Part shown: positions 1 to 7,768 of the stretch, piece by piece
How the letters are laid out: the number at the start of each line of letters is the position of its first letter
Numbering within the stretch: position 1 is the first letter of the stretch
Origin: Thioalkalicoccus limnaeus
Lineage (GTDB): Bacteria; Pseudomonadota; Gammaproteobacteria; Chromatiales; Chromatiaceae
Direction of reading: 5' to 3'
Assembly: GCF_041197575.1 (NCBI RefSeq)
Contig: NZ_JBDKXB010000046.1
Coordinates: forward strand, 1 to 14,568
Length of the DNA: 14,568 nt
The notes under the pieces: generated by a model
Told to the model about the DNA's origin: nothing
Seen by the model: the letters and a program-made list of their open reading frames with translations, nothing else
Databases searched by the model: none
Translations under genes and position numbers: made by a program

Positions 1-568
1 GCTGGCCGACGACCCCTCGTTGAACGTGCGCCTGTCGCCCGATGCCCTCGGCCTGGAGCCCGATCAGGCGGTGCGTCAGCCGCAGCGCATCGTCGTCGAC
101 AGCCGCCTGCGTATACGGCCGTCGGCGCGGCTGCTGCGCCTACCTGGCACGACCTGGGTCGCCTGCGTCGAGGCCGATCCGGCGCGGCGTGCCGCGCTCG
201 AGGCCGCCGGGGCCGAGATCCTGATCGCACCAGCGACCAGCGACGGCCAGGTCGACCTCGGTTGGCTGTGGGCCGAACTGGCCCGGCGCGAGGTCAATGA
301 ACTGCTGATCGAGTCCGGGCCGACGCTCGCCGGCGTCGCCCTTCGGGCCGGGCTGGTCGACGAGATCATCCTGTATCTCGCACCGCACCTGATGGGCGAT
401 GCCGCCCGTGGTCTGTTCCGGTTGCCCGGCCTCGCGCGCATGGCCGAGCGAATCCCGCTCGCCTTCACCGATATCCGCCAAGTCGGACCAGACCTGCGCC
501 TGACGCTGCGCCCGCGGGCCTCGCGGTCGGGCCGTTCGTCACCGGTGACGGATCACGACGCCCAGTAG
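1..568 (+). CDS. ribD: RibD reductase domain, 5'-truncated
   Basis: This is the C-terminal part of the bifunctional riboflavin enzyme RibD. The reading frame is open from position 2, so the true start and the N-terminal zinc deaminase domain lie outside the window. The remaining part is the pyrimidine reductase domain, which uses NADPH to reduce the ribosyl side chain of the pyrimidine intermediate. The family-typical segments are visible in order: LADDPSLNVRL at the window edge, RIVVDSRLRIRPSARL, ELLIESGPTLAG, and VDEIILYLAPHLMGDAARG. The stop is TAG at 566-568. The next identifiable gene is convergent (minus strand), and no other rib gene follows, so this is the end of its transcription unit in the window. 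It acts in the cytoplasm. A stand-alone reductase cannot be excluded because the N-terminus is missing. Confidence 0.9.
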   Translation, partial: LADDPSLNVRLSPDALGLEPDQAVRQPQRIVVDSRLRIRPSARLLRLPGTTWVACVEADPARRAALEAAGAEILIAPATSDGQVDLGWLWAELARREVNELLIESGPTLAGVALRAGLVDEIILYLAPHLMGDAARGLFRLPGLARMAERIPLAFTDIRQVGPDLRLTLRPRASRSGRSSPVTDHDAQ

Positions 569-700
569 ATCGGTTCAGCAACAACCGGCGCATGCGATCG
601 GATCCGGGAGACGGGATTGCGCCCGTCACCGCTCCCGCACCACAGGACCTGCGGCTTTTCGCATCCAGCGGTCGTGAGCCCAGCGCGCTCATCACTCGTA

Positions 701-768
701 GTCGGGTTAGCGCAGCGTAACCCGACATCTCGGCATCCGTAGGTCGGGTTAGCGCAGCGTAACCCGAC
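701..768. repeat. Two tandem palindromic repeats (REP-like)
   Basis: Two identical 26-nt copies lie at 701-726 and 743-768. Each is a 9-bp stem, GTCGGGTTA paired with TAACCCGAC, around the loop GCGCAGCG. The copies are separated by 16 nt, and both are followed by AT. They sit between the convergent ends of ribD and the minus-strand membrane protein gene, so they could fold as bidirectional transcription terminators. From memory, very similar GTAGGTCGGGTTAGCGCAGC elements are scattered in many gammaproteobacterial genomes; this was not searched. The rest of 569-858 shows no gene. Confidence 0.75.
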
Positions 769-858
769 ATCGGCAGCCGAGTGGAGCGAGCGATACCGCT
801 TGTCTTTAGAATCGTTCCCGAGGCGGTCGCGCGCTCGGGCGGCGAGCGCCCGAGTCGA

Positions 859-1155
859 TCAGGCAAAATTACCGATCAGGAAGAGGGTCGCATAGACCGC
901 GACGAGCGGGGCCATCAACACCAGAACCACATAGGTCAAGGTGCGCGTGTTGGGCCGCAGCAGGCCGGGGATCGCGAACAAGAGCGCGCCGAGCGTGACG
1001 CCCACGCCGGAGAAGAACAGCATCCGCACACATTCGGTCTGGCAGGTGCGGTCCTCGAAAGGTCCCGAGATCAGGTGCGCCCCGGTCATCACGGTCAAGA
1101 CCCAGGCGGTAATCGTGAGCAGCAAACCAAGCAGCGGGAGCGCTATCACAGCCAT
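859..1155 (-). CDS. Small predicted inner-membrane protein
   Basis: A 98-residue protein that I do not recognise. Hydrophobicity suggests three membrane segments: about residues 3-25 (LPLLGLLLTITAWVLTVM), 44-63 (MLFFSGVGVTLGALLFAIPG) and 72-95 (LTYVVLVLMAPLVAVYATLFL). The loop between segments 1 and 2 holds a cysteine pair in the motif CQTEC, which could form a disulfide or bind a metal. Codons in this frame are strongly G/C in third position, as expected of a real gene here, and competing frames are poor. The ATG is preceded by GGAGG three bases upstream, close but usable. It stands alone and converges with ribD. The function is unknown. Confidence 0.6.
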   Translation of the reverse strand: MAVIALPLLGLLLTITAWVLTVMTGAHLISGPFEDRTCQTECVRMLFFSGVGVTLGALLFAIPGLLRPNTRTLTYVVLVLMAPLVAVYATLFLIGNFA

Positions 1156-1463
1156 CGACCTCCATCTTCCACAAGCCTGAAACCCGAGGGATCCCGGAAC
1201 CCCGCCGAAGTGAACACGTTGAACAGCTGCATGTCAAATCGTCGTTTTAGGACACTCAATGCGCGGCAGGCGCCTATCGGCACCTGGTTCGGCGGCTCTC
1301 GACTCCGACGAACGCTCTGGAGCCGCCCGCGCATCGTGACGTCACGCGAATCCCGCGCCAGGACCGATCTGGCGACCGAGCATCCCGAAGTGCCGTCGGT
1401 CGATGTCCCCGGTCGTCCCGACTTCAACACCCGGATTCCGACGCACGAGTCGATCCAACGGCG
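1156..1463. other. Non-coding region upstream of the WYL regulator
   Basis: About 300 bases without a convincing gene. It must hold the promoter of the minus-strand membrane protein at its left end and that of the WYL regulator at its right end, but I see no strong -35/-10 pair. The one clear structure is a perfect 12-bp palindrome, CGTGACGTCACG, at 1335-1346, 118 bases before the WYL start codon; it is reported as a candidate operator. Several open frames cross the region but have no recognisable protein features. Confidence 0.5.
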
Positions 1464-2441
1464 ATGAACCGGGCCGAGCGCATCTTCCGCCTGCATGCCC
1501 TGCTTCAGGCAGGGTCCCATTCGCTCGCTCGGTTGCAGGCCGAGCTCGAGGTGTCGCGGGCCACAACGGTGCGCGACCTAGGCTACATGAAGGACTTCAT
1601 GGGCGCACCGATCCAGTATGACCGGGCCGCTAACGGCTACCGCTACCAGCCGGATGCGGCGCGTTTCGAACTCCCGGGGCTGTGGTTGAACGAGAGCGAG
1701 CTGTACGCCCTGCTCGCGAGTACCCACCTGTTCGAGTCGGTGCAACCTGGTTTGCTGACGCCTTACATCGGCCCCTTGCGCGGCCGTATCCGTACCCTGC
1801 TCGGTCAGAGCGGTCACAGCGCTGCGACGGTCGCCGAATGCATCCGCCTGCAGCCCTTTGCGCCCCGCCACACCCACCCCGAACGCTTCGGCATCTGCGC
1901 TGGTGCCGTGCTCGAAGGGCGTCGGCTGCGAATCCGGTATCACGGCCGCGAGCGCGACCGGCCCAGCGAGCGGGTCGTCCACCCGCAGCGGCTACTGCGT
2001 TATCGCGACAACTGGTACCTGGCCGCGCTCTGCGAGATGGCCGCCGCGCTGCGACTCTTCTCGCTCGATCGGATCCGCCACGCCAAGGCCCTCTCCGAGC
2101 CCGCTGAGCGCATCGACCCGCGCGAACTCGATCGAGCCCTCGGCGCGAGCTTCGGCATCTTCTCGGGCAGCGCGACCGACTGGGCCGTCCTGCGCTTCGG
2201 CCCCGAGGCATCGCGCTGGGTTGCCGACGAGGCCTGGCATCCGGATCAGATCGGCCAATGGGTCGACGATCGCTATCAGCTCCAGGTCCCGTACTCCGAC
2301 CCTCGCGAACTCCTGATGGATATCCTCAAGTACGGACCAGAGGTCGAAGTGATCGCCCCGCCCGACCTGCGTGCCATCGTGGCCGAGCGGTTGGACTCGG
2401 CCGTCGCTCTGTACCGGCAAGCAGGGGAACCATCGGAATGA
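1464..2441 (+). CDS. WYL-domain HTH transcriptional regulator
   Basis: A 325-residue cytoplasmic DNA-binding regulator, typical in length for the YafY-like WYL family. Residues 1-60 form a winged helix-turn-helix (MNRAERIFRLHALLQAG, then LARLQAELEVSRATTVRDL). The WYL ligand-sensing domain spans about residues 145-205, with the name-giving tryptophan, tyrosine and leucine at 184-186 (DNWYLAALC) and the conserved RLFSLDRI after it. A C-terminal WCX-like segment (about 235-315) ends the protein. WYL proteins next to cas genes have been shown or proposed to control CRISPR expression by sensing nucleotide or nucleic-acid ligands. This one is codirectional with cas3, 321 bases upstream, so control of this type I-C locus is a reasonable inference. 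ATG 1464 is the first plausible start; its ribosome site is weak. The stop is followed by a strong hairpin at 2453-2485. Confidence 0.85.
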   Translation: MNRAERIFRLHALLQAGSHSLARLQAELEVSRATTVRDLGYMKDFMGAPIQYDRAANGYRYQPDAARFELPGLWLNESELYALLASTHLFESVQPGLLTPYIGPLRGRIRTLLGQSGHSAATVAECIRLQPFAPRHTHPERFGICAGAVLEGRRLRIRYHGRERDRPSERVVHPQRLLRYRDNWYLAALCEMAAALRLFSLDRIRHAKALSEPAERIDPRELDRALGASFGIFSGSATDWAVLRFGPEASRWVADEAWHPDQIGQWVDDRYQLQVPYSDPRELLMDILKYGPEVEVIAPPDLRAIVAERLDSAVALYRQAGEPSE

Positions 2442-2762
2442 CCGGCGCGCGCTGGCGGGTGCCTCGATCATCGAGGATCCCGCCAACGGCTGCCTCGCGC
2501 TGCCCAATGCGAGGCCCGTCACATCTCGTGCGCGGCAGGCTCACTCTGTGAGCCACTGCCTGTGGTAACGTCGATCGCGTTCGTCGATATCAGGCTGCCG
2601 ATCCGAACGTGGAGCTCCACGCCCTCGAAACCTTTCGGACCACGAACACTCCGTGACCGCAGCACCAACCTGTGAACAGCCTCGACCAGTGAGTCACCAT
2701 GTGTGGTAGAAGACGTCGCAGAATGGAGCAAGCAACGGCACTCTCTGTGCCAAGGAGACGCG
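2442..2762 (+). promoter_or_regulatory. Control region before cas3
   Basis: This 321-base gap between the regulator and cas3 has no gene. It contains two clear hairpins. The first, at 2453-2485, pairs TGGCGGG with CCCGCCA outside and CCTCGAT with ATCGAGG inside, separated by a 2x2 internal loop; it may end the WYL transcript, though no T-tract follows. The second, at 2538-2554, pairs GGCTCAC with GTGAGCC across a TCT loop and is a candidate operator. The cas promoter should lie here, but I cannot name a convincing -35/-10 pair. The Shine-Dalgarno AAGGAG before ATG 2763 is clear. Confidence 0.55.
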
Positions 2763-5066
2763 ATGAAGGACGATTGCTACTACGCACATAGCGCCAATCA
2801 TGCCGGGATTTGGCATGCCCTTGGTGATCACTTGACATCGGTCGGTGAGCTGGCTCGAACCTTTGCCGGTTTTGCCCCTTGGCGGGAGGAGGCCCGTCTC
2901 GCTGGAGAGCAGCATGATCTCGGCAAGTATGCGCTTCGTTTCCAGGCACGTCTGCGGGGCCAGGATGCGGGTCTGGATCATTGGTCGATAGGCGCCTGGT
3001 TGGCACTGACCCAACATCAAGCCGTCGCCGCCGCGTTGGCGATTCAAGGTCATCACATCGGTCTCCAGCGTGCTGATCGGCGCTCTCTGTCGGGACTGGA
3101 ACCGGGTCGACTGGCTAGTCAGCACCCACTCGGACTGGCGCTGTCTGAACTCGACCCGCTGCGGTTGCTGGAACGTGCGCACGGGGACGGCCTTGAGTTC
3201 CAAACGCCGCAGACTAAGGCCGTGCTGAGTTGGGCCAAGCCTATCGCCGCTATGCTCGACGTCCGGCTGCTCTTCTCTTGCCTGGTCGATGCCGACTTCC
3301 TCGACACCGAGGCGCACTTCGAGGGCGACGCTACCGGCAAGCGGTTTCGCCGAGCGGGTCCAAACCTGGACGCTGGAGCCGCCCTACGCGCGCTCGACCG
3401 CTACATGTACAGTGGCATCCGTTCCGGGCGCCCTATGCAATCGGCTGTGCGCGAGGCCCGCGAGACCTTGTGGCAGGCATGCACTGAGGCCGCGCTGGCG
3501 CCAACAGGTTGCTTCACACTCACCGCGCCAACCGGCTCTGGCAAGACCCTCGCCATGCTCAAGCTGGCTCTGGAGCACGCGCGCAGCCATGGGCTCAAGC
3601 GCATTGTCCTGGCTGTGCCCTTCCTCACCATCATCGAGCAGTCGGCCCAAATCTATCGCGCCGTCTTCGCGGATTTCCCGGAGCACTTCGTCCTGGAGCA
3701 TCACAGCCTGGCCGGTCTCGGTGCCGAAACGGCGCAGGGCGACGCCCAGCCGCCCCACGAGCGTGAGCGTCGCCTGCTCGCCGAGAACTGGGACGCACCC
3801 ATCGTCATCACCACCAACGTGCAATTGCTCGAATCGCTCTTCTCCAATCGCCCGTCCGCTTGCCGCAAATTGCACAACCTGATGGAGTCGATCATCCTCT
3901 TCGACGAAGCGCAAAGCCTGCCCGCGCAACTGGCAGTGCCCACCCTGGCAGCCCTGTCGCATCTGGCGGCGGCCTACCGCTCCAGCGTCGTCTTCGCCAC
4001 CGCGACTCAGCCCGCCTTCGATTCGCTGCACGAGGCGGTCAGCCAGTACGCCGCACACGGTTGGCAACCCGTCGAGGCGGTGCCGAATCATCGGGACCTG
4101 TTCACTGCCCTGAAGCGGGTCGATGTGATTTGGCCCGAGCCTGGCGGGAAGCGCACCTGGGACGATCTCGCGGAAGAGATCGAGGGCATCCCGCAAGCGC
4201 TAGTCGTCGTCAACCTCAAACGCCACGCCCTCGCGCTATCGGATGCCCTGCGCAATACGCCGGATGTCGTTCATCTCTCGACCAATCTCTGTCCTCTTCA
4301 TCGTCGCGCCGTGCTGAGTCATGTCCGCGATCGGCTGGCGCGAGGGGAGCCCTGCCGCCTCATCTCCACCCAATGCGTCGAGGCCGGCGTCGACCTGGAT
4401 TTCCCCCGCGTCTACCGCGCTTTCGCACCGCTGGAGGCGATCGCTCAGGCGGCGGGACGGTGTAACCGAGAGGGACGGCTGAGCGAGTCCGGCAAGGTCG
4501 AGGTGTTCGACGTCGAGGAGCCAGGCGATTGGCGTCGCCGCTTTCCGACCCACGCCTATTTCCAGGCGGCCGAGGTCACGCGCCGCATCCTTCTGGACCA
4601 GGGTGCGATCGACATCAATGATCCGGCCGCGTTCCGTAGCTACTATCGGCAGCTTCATGACCTGAGCCTGCCGGCCAATCAGAACCCAGTCTTCGATGAG
4701 GCGATCAAAGCACGTGACTTCCCGGAAATCGCCCGCCTTTACCGCCTCATCGACCAGGATGCTATCCAGGTTCTTGTTCCTTGGAGCGAACGGCTGGACG
4801 ATTTCGAGATATTACGCGCCGAAGCCGAGGGGGACGGCATCGGCGGTGCCTGGATGCGCCGAGCCCAGGGTCTCGCCGTCAGTCTCTACAGACCCCGGGC
4901 GGATCACCCTGCCTGGGGTGTTCTGATCCCTGCCAAGCTTCGCCGCACAGGCAAGGCGGATCACCAACAGGATGAGTGGTTCATCCTCGAAGATTCACGC
5001 GGCGATCATTACGACGAGACGCTGGGACTGATCCTGCCACAGGCGGAACAGGTACTCATAGGCTGA
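2763..5066 (+). CDS. cas3: Cas3 HD nuclease-helicase, type I-C
   Basis: Cas3 is recruited by Cascade to the R-loop, unwinds target DNA and degrades it. The N-terminal HD nuclease shows H9 in YAHS, H23, the HD pair H51-D52 in GEQHDLGKY, D72-H73, and H97-H98 in GHHIGLQ. The SF2 helicase follows: Walker A APTGSGKT at 255-262, Walker B DEAQ at 381-384, FATATQP at 411-417, STQCVEAGVD at 535-544, and QAAGRCNREG at 562-571. All key residues look intact and the length (767 residues) is normal for I-C. I chose ATG 2763 because AAGGAG sits at the right distance; a longer in-frame GTG at 2703 would add 20 residues that do not look like family sequence. It is the first gene of the cas operon; cas5c follows after 84 bases. 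Confidence 0.95.
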   Translation: MKDDCYYAHSANHAGIWHALGDHLTSVGELARTFAGFAPWREEARLAGEQHDLGKYALRFQARLRGQDAGLDHWSIGAWLALTQHQAVAAALAIQGHHIGLQRADRRSLSGLEPGRLASQHPLGLALSELDPLRLLERAHGDGLEFQTPQTKAVLSWAKPIAAMLDVRLLFSCLVDADFLDTEAHFEGDATGKRFRRAGPNLDAGAALRALDRYMYSGIRSGRPMQSAVREARETLWQACTEAALAPTGCFTLTAPTGSGKTLAMLKLALEHARSHGLKRIVLAVPFLTIIEQSAQIYRAVFADFPEHFVLEHHSLAGLGAETAQGDAQPPHERERRLLAENWDAPIVITTNVQLLESLFSNRPSACRKLHNLMESIILFDEAQSLPAQLAVPTLAALSHLAAAYRSSVVFATATQPAFDSLHEAVSQYAAHGWQPVEAVPNHRDLFTALKRVDVIWPEPGGKRTWDDLAEEIEGIPQALVVVNLKRHALALSDALRNTPDVVHLSTNLCPLHRRAVLSHVRDRLARGEPCRLISTQCVEAGVDLDFPRVYRAFAPLEAIAQAAGRCNREGRLSESGKVEVFDVEEPGDWRRRFPTHAYFQAAEVTRRILLDQGAIDINDPAAFRSYYRQLHDLSLPANQNPVFDEAIKARDFPEIARLYRLIDQDAIQVLVPWSERLDDFEILRAEAEGDGIGGAWMRRAQGLAVSLYRPRADHPAWGVLIPAKLRRTGKADHQQDEWFILEDSRGDHYDETLGLILPQAEQVLIG

Positions 5067-5150
5067 GGGCGCTTTTCGATGGCGCCAGTGAACTGACGAC
5101 CTTTCGCGGCCGCCTACCCGCACCAGAATCATCGATCGACAGGAGGAACC

Positions 5151-5930
5151 ATGCCGAACGGCACGCACACACTGGAAGTCTGGGGCGACCTGGCCTGCTT
5201 CACCCGCCCGGAGATGAAGGTCGAGCGCTTCTCTTATCCCGTCATTACCCCATCTGCCGCGCGGGGCATCTTCGATGCCATCTACTGGGACGCGCGCCGC
5301 GAGGGCAACCAAGTGCGCCCCTACTTCCACTGGCAGATCGTGCGCATCGAGGTACTCGAGCCGCCACGCTACATCGGCTTACGGCGCAACGAGGTGAAGG
5401 ATGTCGCGTCGGCTAGACGGATCCGAGATTATTTGGCAGGCAAACCCGGCTCCGATCCGCGAATATGGGCTGATGCCGGCGAGGATTTTTTCCTCAAACC
5501 TGGCGCCAAGAACGGCGATGCTACTAGGGGGCGCACCCAACGACAGACCATGGCGCTGAAACAAGTTCGCTATCGCCTCACCGCCCGGATCGTCCCCAAG
5601 TCCGCGTTCACCGCAGACGAGAGTTCCATGAATAGACAGTTCCAGCGTCGTGCACGCGCCGGCAAGTGCTTCCAGCAGCCCTATTTCGGCTGCCGCGAAT
5701 TCCCCGCCTTCTTCGAATACGTGGAAGACCCGGAAACGATAACGCTCAAACCGATCGCTATCGACCGGCACCTGGGACTTATGCTCTATGACGTTTTCGA
5801 CCTCGCTCGGGAGATCGTGAAGGATGACGAAAGACCTTTCATCAGTTTGTTCGACGCCACCCTACGGGGTGGCGTCATGGATGTTCCTCCCTTCGAAGAT
5901 CCCTCCGTCAAGAAGCCCGGGGGTGTCTGA
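5151..5930 (+). CDS. cas5c: Cas5c crRNA-processing endonuclease
   Basis: Type I-C lacks Cas6; Cas5c (Cas5d, Csd5) cuts the pre-crRNA at the 3' base of the repeat hairpin and stays on the 5' handle in Cascade. The protein has 259 residues, normal for the family. Family segments are present: the N-terminal RAMP strand with PSAARGIFDAIYW (Y45 matches the position of the known catalytic tyrosine), RTQRQTMALKQVRYRL near 128-143, and GKCFQQPYFGCREFPAFF at 171-188. The lysine-histidine pair that completes the active site in the Bacillus halodurans enzyme is not obvious by eye; an alignment would settle which residues replace it. The start has an excellent Shine-Dalgarno (AGGAGG, 5141-5146). The stop nearly abuts the cas8c start two bases later, implying translational coupling. 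Confidence 0.95.
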   Translation: MPNGTHTLEVWGDLACFTRPEMKVERFSYPVITPSAARGIFDAIYWDARREGNQVRPYFHWQIVRIEVLEPPRYIGLRRNEVKDVASARRIRDYLAGKPGSDPRIWADAGEDFFLKPGAKNGDATRGRTQRQTMALKQVRYRLTARIVPKSAFTADESSMNRQFQRRARAGKCFQQPYFGCREFPAFFEYVEDPETITLKPIAIDRHLGLMLYDVFDLAREIVKDDERPFISLFDATLRGGVMDVPPFEDPSVKKPGGV

Positions 5931-5932
5931 GC

Positions 5933-7765
5933 ATGCTCAAGGAACTGGCTGACTATGCAGATGCTCACCTAACCAATCCCGAGCCCGGGTTCACATCCCG
6001 TCAGATCCGATGGTGTGCTGAACTGGCCGCCGATGGGCGCTTCCTGAACGTCCTGCCACTTGGCGATGGGAAACGGGGTCTGGAGTTTGGCCGCTGTCCC
6101 GATATGCACAGCATGAACGCTGGAGGACGGGCTCATTTCTTGATAGAGACCTGCCAGTACATTGCTTTGCTGGTCAAAGGCGGTGCAACCCCCGACGACA
6201 GAACACGGAAACGCCATGATTTTTACGTCCGCCTTCTCCGCCAGGCCGGTGAAGTCTTGCCGCTGTTAGCGCCGATTGCTGACCTTATGGCAGATCCTCA
6301 CCGGATTGCCGATGTCCGCGCAGCCCTAATCGAGCACAAAGCTAAGCCAATAGACTGGATGACTTGGCGTATTGCTGGCCAGCATCCACACGAGTCCCAG
6401 GAAATACAGCGTTGGTGGATCGACTGGCGTAATGCCGACCAAGTAGGCGGCGTTTCCCCCGAGCCCGAATTGACTCCGCCCCATGAGGCGCCGTCCAAGG
6501 GCACAATGGTGTGTTTTTTGACTGGCAAGCCTATCGTCCCTCTCCAGGCGCATCCCAAAATCATTGGTTTGCCTGGACCCGATGGGAAGCCCAACTCCTT
6601 CGGCGATGCGATGGCAGGCTTCGACAAACCCGCCTTCGTTTCTTTTGGATTGGACAAGTCCGCAAATGCTGCGATGGGGAGAAAGGACGTCCAGCGGTAT
6701 GTCGATGGACTCAACGACCTTATCCGCAATCACAGCCTCAAGTTGGCGAATGCCGTAGTTGCCCATTGGTACAAAGACAGTATCCTGCTCGAAGACGATC
6801 CGCTCGCTTTCCTGATGGGCATGGAGAGCGAACAGCAGACTGAAGCCGCCGCCCTTGCGGCAGTCCGCCGCTTGCTGGATTCCATCCGTTCTGGTGAGCG
6901 TGCGGACTTGGGTGAAAACCGCTTTTACGCCGTAACCCTGTCTGGTGCTTCAGGTCGGGTCATGGTGCGCGACTGGATGGATGGCCGCTTTGAAGAACTG
7001 GCGGGGCACATCACAGCATGGTTCTCAGATGTTGCCATCATCGCTCAGGACGGACTTCGAGAGGCTCGAGCACCGAAGTTTTTCGAGGTCGAGTTGGCGC
7101 TAGTGCGAAATGATCGTTCTAAGTCGATCTCCAAGAATCTTGAAAAATTATCTGGCTCTATGGCGACAACGCTCTGGCGCGTAGCGGCTCAGGGGCTTCC
7201 GGTGCCCCAACCTCTGATGGCTCTGGCGCTCGCGCAATTCCGAGCCGAGCGGTTCGCGCCAGACGACCGGAAGCGCGAGGTATTCAATCATGCTCGAATG
7301 GGTTTGCTGCGGGCCTATTTTGTGAGACGCACATCAGGAGGTGACGCCACCGTGACCGCTTATCTCAACCCTGACCATCCGGCGCCTGCCTATCACTGCG
7401 GGCGACTGCTTGCCGTATTCGCCAATCTACAACGGGCCGCGCTCGGTGATGTCGGTGCCGGCGTCGTCCAACGCTATTACGCAGCAGCCAGTCAGACGCC
7501 CGGTTTGATCCTTGGTCGGCTAGCCGCCAATGCTCGCAATCACTTGGGTAAGCTCGAACCGGGGTTGGCGTGGTGGTATGAGGAACGCGTCGCCGAGGTC
7601 ATGAGTCGTCTGGGCGATGCCGCCCCGCGTATCCTCGATCTTGAAGGCCAGGGTCTTTTCGCCCTGGGCTACTACCAGCAGCTCGCTGCCTTGCGGGCTG
7701 GACGCAAGACTGAGTGCAACGACGTCACATCCGCTGCGGACACCGCACCATCTCAAGGAGACTGA
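5933..7765 (+). CDS. cas8c: Cas8c large subunit of type I-C Cascade
   Basis: Cas8c (Csd1) is the large subunit that recognises the PAM and stabilises the R-loop. The 610-residue length and the sequence fit the Csd1 family: N-terminal MLKELADYADAHL; a central block CFLTGKPIVPLQ, HPKIIGLPGPDGKP, SFG, and the segment around SANAAMGRKDVQRYVDGLN; and the C-terminal part beginning YLNPDHPAPAYHCGRLLAVF. This last part corresponds to the small subunit Cas11c, which in other I-C systems is also made separately from an internal start; such a start is present here and is annotated on its own. The gene starts two bases after cas5c and ends three bases before cas7c, with AAGGAG for cas7c lying inside its last codons, so the three genes are one operon. 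No frameshift is seen. Confidence 0.95.
   Translation: MLKELADYADAHLTNPEPGFTSRQIRWCAELAADGRFLNVLPLGDGKRGLEFGRCPDMHSMNAGGRAHFLIETCQYIALLVKGGATPDDRTRKRHDFYVRLLRQAGEVLPLLAPIADLMADPHRIADVRAALIEHKAKPIDWMTWRIAGQHPHESQEIQRWWIDWRNADQVGGVSPEPELTPPHEAPSKGTMVCFLTGKPIVPLQAHPKIIGLPGPDGKPNSFGDAMAGFDKPAFVSFGLDKSANAAMGRKDVQRYVDGLNDLIRNHSLKLANAVVAHWYKDSILLEDDPLAFLMGMESEQQTEAAALAAVRRLLDSIRSGERADLGENRFYAVTLSGASGRVMVRDWMDGRFEELAGHITAWFSDVAIIAQDGLREARAPKFFEVELALVRNDRSKSISKNLEKLSGSMATTLWRVAAQGLPVPQPLMALALAQFRAERFAPDDRKREVFNHARMGLLRAYFVRRTSGGDATVTAYLNPDHPAPAYHCGRLLAVFANLQRAALGDVGAGVVQRYYAAASQTPGLILGRLAANARNHLGKLEPGLAWWYEERVAEVMSRLGDAAPRILDLEGQGLFALGYYQQLAALRAGRKTECNDVTSAADTAPSQGD
7336..7354 (+). promoter_or_regulatory. 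Internal ribosome-binding site and GTG start for Cas11c
   Basis: Inside cas8c, AGGAGGTGA at 7336-7344 is a nine-base complement to the 3' end of 16S rRNA. It is followed by seven bases (CGCCACC) and a GTG at 7352-7354. That GTG is in the cas8c frame (codon 474). This is the strongest Shine-Dalgarno I noticed in the cas operon and has no role in making full-length Cas8c. Confidence 0.85.
7352..7765 (+). CDS. cas11c: Cas11c small subunit, internal start in cas8c
   Basis: The predicted product is the last 137 residues of Cas8c, made as a separate protein. Independent translation of Cas11 from within cas8c is established for type I-C (and for I-B and I-D); several copies line the belly of Cascade and contact the target strands. 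The start is GTG 7352 with a perfect Shine-Dalgarno at 7336. The product begins VTAYLNPDHPAPAYHCGRL and continues as a helical, alanine- and leucine-rich protein to the shared cas8c stop. The length matches known Cas11c proteins. A possible alternative start, ATG 7299, has a poorer ribosome site. No experimental proof can come from sequence alone, but the combination of site, frame, and domain boundary is strong. Confidence 0.8.
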   Translation: MTAYLNPDHPAPAYHCGRLLAVFANLQRAALGDVGAGVVQRYYAAASQTPGLILGRLAANARNHLGKLEPGLAWWYEERVAEVMSRLGDAAPRILDLEGQGLFALGYYQQLAALRAGRKTECNDVTSAADTAPSQGD

Positions 7766-7768
7766 GCC

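Noticed and set aside
465..866. A 133-residue minus-strand frame containing MSGYAALTR twice
   Set aside because: The repeated peptide is the translation of the two palindromic DNA repeats, and the frame overlaps ribD; no protein family features.
781..1467. A 228-residue plus-strand frame antisense to the membrane protein
   Set aside because: Composition is charged and low in structure, there is no ribosome site, and the minus-strand frame has better codon bias and clear membrane segments.
2703..2762. Extended cas3 N-terminus from GTG 2703
   Set aside because: ATG 2763 has AAGGAG at the right distance, and the family begins near that methionine.
3384..4196. A 270-residue minus-strand frame within cas3
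   Set aside because: It is a shadow of cas3, which shows all nuclease and helicase motifs on the plus strand.
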